Below are positions 40,391-42,472 of a stretch of DNA of 42,472 nt, in pieces. Where the stretch lies: contig DASWXM010000035.1 of NCBI GenBank assembly GCA_036405515.1, positions 1-42,472 on the forward strand. Reading direction: 5' to 3'. Below the pieces are notes generated by a model, which was not told where the DNA came from, searched no databases, and saw nothing but the letters and a program-made list of their open reading frames with translations. Both the position numbers and the translations under genes were made by a program. The DNA comes from JASLCR01 sp036405515 (GTDB taxonomy: Bacteria; Patescibacteriota; Saccharimonadia; Saccharimonadales; Saccharimonadaceae). The stretch's first letter is position 1; every line of letters starts with the position of its first letter.

Positions 40391-40818
40391 TGCATTACGT
40401 ACGGGTCGCAAAAAGTGTTATTCGTCGAGCTGACGGCAAATACTTGGTGTTTCGCTGTAGTGAGTGGCCGGAGCGACCTGACCGCTCGCTCAAACCTGAT
40501 CTTCCCGGGGGCGCTGTTGAGCTGGGCGAGTCACTTGAACAGGGTGTTTCACGTGAGGTAAGAGAAGAGAGCGGTATTCAGATTCATCCTGATGATTTTT
40601 TGATAGGATATGCAAATTCGTTTATCTATGAAGACAGAGACAGGCAAGCTGTTGTGCGTTCGGTGTACTTTGCCGAAGTTGAAAATCCTGAGATTGCGTT
40701 GAGCTACGAGCATGATCGGTATTGGTGGGTGAGCTTGGATGAAATGCTTGCTATGGAATGGAAACCCTTCTACCGAGAAGCATTTGAATTCATGAAGCAA
40801 TCTGAGCTATTGAAGTAG
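40390..40818 (+). CDS. Nudix hydrolase
   Basis: Second Nudix enzyme of the window (142 aa). The Nudix box is GGAVELGESLEQGVSREVREESGI, given here in parts: GGAVELGE and REVREESGI. It resembles MutT/ADP-ribose-type members with no clear specificity. Translationally coupled to ppa through a TAATG overlap, so it may take part in nucleotide clean-up and pyrophosphate balance. Confidence 0.9.
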   Translation: MHYVRVAKSVIRRADGKYLVFRCSEWPERPDRSLKPDLPGGAVELGESLEQGVSREVREESGIQIHPDDFLIGYANSFIYEDRDRQAVVRSVYFAEVENPEIALSYEHDRYWWVSLDEMLAMEWKPFYREAFEFMKQSELLK

Positions 40819-40834
40819 TTCGACCGTGACTGTA

Positions 40835-42364
40835 CTATCTCTTTGTTTTTCTTCGTAGCTTTTCGGCGGCATTGGTAAAAGTCTCGAATAACCCTCTATT
40901 CTGGCGGCTTAACTGTAGGCGCAGCTTTTCTTTAGCATGATGAGTGATAATTGACTCTTTCCAGGTTGGCTTTGGCATAGCTGTCTTGCTCGTCAATATT
41001 TCCACCTGATCGCCGTGTTGCAGTTTGTAGCTAAAAGATTTCATGACGCCATTGATACGAAAACCGCTCGCACGTGCTGCGACATCACTATGGATCCTGT
41101 AGGCAAAATCAAGTGGAAATGCGCCATTTGGTAGATCGTAAATATCACCTTTTGGTGAGTAGACGAATATGCGGTCATGAAAAAGGTTCATACGCAGTTT
41201 GTTGCTGTCGATACTTTTAGCTTTACCTGCCCGAGCTGCAGTTAGCTGCAACTCCTTAATCCATCGCAGATGCTCTGGTAGCTCAGCAATTTGTCCCTTC
41301 TTGTATGCCTCGGTAAGTTTCTGTTCGTTGTAGTGGAAGCTCGCTGCTAGTCCACGTTCGGCGTATTCGTGCATTTCACGGGTACGGACCTGAAATTCTA
41401 CAATCTGGCCGTCATGAGTCTGTACTGTAGTGTGCAGGCTTTGGTACCCATTTACTTTCGGTTGAGCAACATAGTCCTTGATGCGGTCAAAGAGCGGTGT
41501 GAAGAGTTCGTGGAGCACGCCAAGTACCAGGTAGCACGTCGAAAGGTCATCGACGATAATCCGAAGTGCGATAAGGTCATGAATACGATCGATATCTCCC
41601 TCGACTCGATCAAGCTTCTTGAAGAGGCTGTAGGCGCTTTTGATACGGCCATCCATTTCGAAATCAATCTTCTCGGCTTTGAGGCGTGTGGCAACTTCAC
41701 GTCTGACACGATCAAGCTTGCGCTGGCTTTTCTTAAGACGTGAATCCATTAGTGCCTTTGTACGTGCAAAATCATGTGGAGTAAGATAGCGAAAACTAAG
41801 CTCCTCAAGCTGTACGCGCACCCGTCCCATATTGAGCCGATCTGCGAGTGGCGCAAATACTTCCATTGTCTCGCGAGCAATTTTCTTTTGTTTCTCGCGT
41901 GGCATGTGTTCGAGCGTGCGCATATTGTGCAGACGATCGGCAAGTTTAATAATGATGACACGTACGTCTTTTCCGACGGCAATCAGTAGTTTTGAAAGAT
42001 TATCGGTAGTTTGCGGTAGGTAGTTCTCGAGACTCTGCATACCACTTCGAGCGCGTCCGACTTTTGTGACGCCATCAACCAAAAAGGCGACATCGGCACC
42101 GAATAATGTTTCGATTTCATCGAGCGTGAGCTCGGTATCCTCGACGGTATCGTGCAGTACGCCTGCAAGCACAGAGTCAATATCCATTTCCCATTCGACG
42201 AGGATGGCGGCAACGGCAAGCGGGTGGATGATGTAGGGTTCGCCACTTTTTCTTTTTTGCCCTTTATGAGATTTGGTAGCGACATCAATCGCATGCTCAA
42301 GCTCGAGGAGATCATCCTCGGTGTAGTGCGGCTTGGCTTGCGATAAAAGCACCTCTTTCTTCAT
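40835..42364 (-). CDS. rel: Bifunctional (p)ppGpp synthetase/hydrolase Rel, without ACT domain
   Basis: Stringent-response enzyme (509 aa). HD hydrolase domain: GEPYIIHPLAVA and VLHDTVEDTEL with intact His and His-Asp residues, so ppGpp hydrolysis should be active. Synthetase domain: RIKSAYSLFKKL, RIHDLIALRII and YQSLHTTV. A TGS domain follows (IFVYSPKGDIYDLPNG). The usual C-terminal zinc-finger and ACT domains are missing; the protein stops soon after KLRLQLSRQ, so it is shorter than typical RelA/SpoT (>700 aa). The TATACT -10 (42376-42371) ends 6 nt before the ATG. Confidence 0.95.
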   Translation of the reverse strand: MKKEVLLSQAKPHYTEDDLLELEHAIDVATKSHKGQKRKSGEPYIIHPLAVAAILVEWEMDIDSVLAGVLHDTVEDTELTLDEIETLFGADVAFLVDGVTKVGRARSGMQSLENYLPQTTDNLSKLLIAVGKDVRVIIIKLADRLHNMRTLEHMPREKQKKIARETMEVFAPLADRLNMGRVRVQLEELSFRYLTPHDFARTKALMDSRLKKSQRKLDRVRREVATRLKAEKIDFEMDGRIKSAYSLFKKLDRVEGDIDRIHDLIALRIIVDDLSTCYLVLGVLHELFTPLFDRIKDYVAQPKVNGYQSLHTTVQTHDGQIVEFQVRTREMHEYAERGLAASFHYNEQKLTEAYKKGQIAELPEHLRWIKELQLTAARAGKAKSIDSNKLRMNLFHDRIFVYSPKGDIYDLPNGAFPLDFAYRIHSDVAARASGFRINGVMKSFSYKLQHGDQVEILTSKTAMPKPTWKESIITHHAKEKLRLQLSRQNRGLFETFTNAAEKLRRKTKR

Positions 42365-42370
42365 GTACCT

Positions 42371-42391
42371 AGTATAACGTAATGCTATAAT
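42371..42391. promoter_or_regulatory. Divergent rel / GAPDH promoter region
   Basis: Minus-strand TATACT (42376-42371) serves rel; plus-strand extended -10 TGC-TATAAT (42386-42391) serves the GAPDH gene, with a leader of about 40 nt containing AAAGGAG before the ATG at 42439. Confidence 0.8.
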
Positions 42392-42438
42392 AAGTCTCGA
42401 AGAAGCATTAGTACTATAAAAGGAGTGGCACAACTACT

Positions 42439-42472
42439 ATGGCAGTAACAAAAATAGCAATTAATGGTTTTG
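42439..42472 (+). CDS. gap: Glyceraldehyde-3-phosphate dehydrogenase, N-terminal fragment (window edge)
   Basis: Only eleven codons are present: MAVTKIAINGF. This matches the start of type I GAPDH (KIAINGFGRIGR in many bacteria), the nicotinamide-binding glycine loop. AAAGGAGTGG lies about 13-20 nt before the ATG. The remaining gene is outside the window. Confidence 0.7.
   Translation, partial: MAVTKIAINGF

Overview
The window looks like a stretch of a small, streamlined bacterial genome, most likely a Saccharibacteria (TM7) / Patescibacteria member. This is inferred from gene content: CHAP-domain cell-wall proteins, tightly packed mostly short genes, a full cytochrome bo3-type quinol oxidase operon with no other respiratory genes nearby, and many small membrane proteins without clear relatives. 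UGA is used as a normal stop (ddl and cyoB end in TGA), so this is not one of the CPR lineages that read UGA as glycine. No phage, IS element or CRISPR array was seen.

Layout. 0-4.4 kb: a PcsB-like coiled-coil/CHAP protein (5' end outside the window), rarA, ddl, a slipin and tRNA-Phe. 4.4-5.7 kb: a compact metal-stress operon, csoR-DUF4396-DUF305, with a CsoR operator between its -35 and -10. 5.7-7.4 kb: a second CHAP protein that has lost its catalytic Cys, a frameshifted Ham1-type NTP pyrophosphatase, and an unusual tRNA-Gly(GCC). 7.4-13 kb: a MurF-type ligase without its N-terminal domain, an anchored protein of unknown function, and leuS. 13-18.8 kb: translation and RNA genes (rpmF, nusB, a Nudix gene, rnc, rpsP, khpA, trmD) around a BspA-type leucine-rich-repeat surface protein. 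19-20.8 kb: tRNA-Gln and two orphan genes, each behind a strong promoter that overlaps a perfect palindrome. 20.8-27 kb: hydrolase, MscS, VIT1/CCC1-like, PAP2, RmuC, aquaporin and small membrane proteins. 27-30.5 kb: pheST. 31.7-36.5 kb: cyoABCDE. 36.5-42.5 kb: FKBP, trxB, PLD-like and GDPD lipid enzymes, ppa, Nudix, a bifunctional Rel, and the first codons of a GAPDH gene.

The dominant regulatory pattern is two kinds of start site. About nineteen genes have a TATACT-like -10 box ending only 6-11 nt before the ATG and no Shine-Dalgarno sequence, which predicts leaderless mRNAs. Other genes (ribosomal proteins, ppa, GAPDH, aquaporin, FKBP, slipin) have longer leaders with GGAGG-type sites. This pattern was used to correct many starts.

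Functionally, Ddl and the MurF-like ligase act in sequence in peptidoglycan synthesis and the CHAP proteins act on, or bind, the wall. The copper-type operon may support copper homeostasis for the heme-copper oxidase encoded 26 kb away. Pyrophosphatase, Rel and the aminoacyl-tRNA synthetases belong to the translation and stringent-response core.
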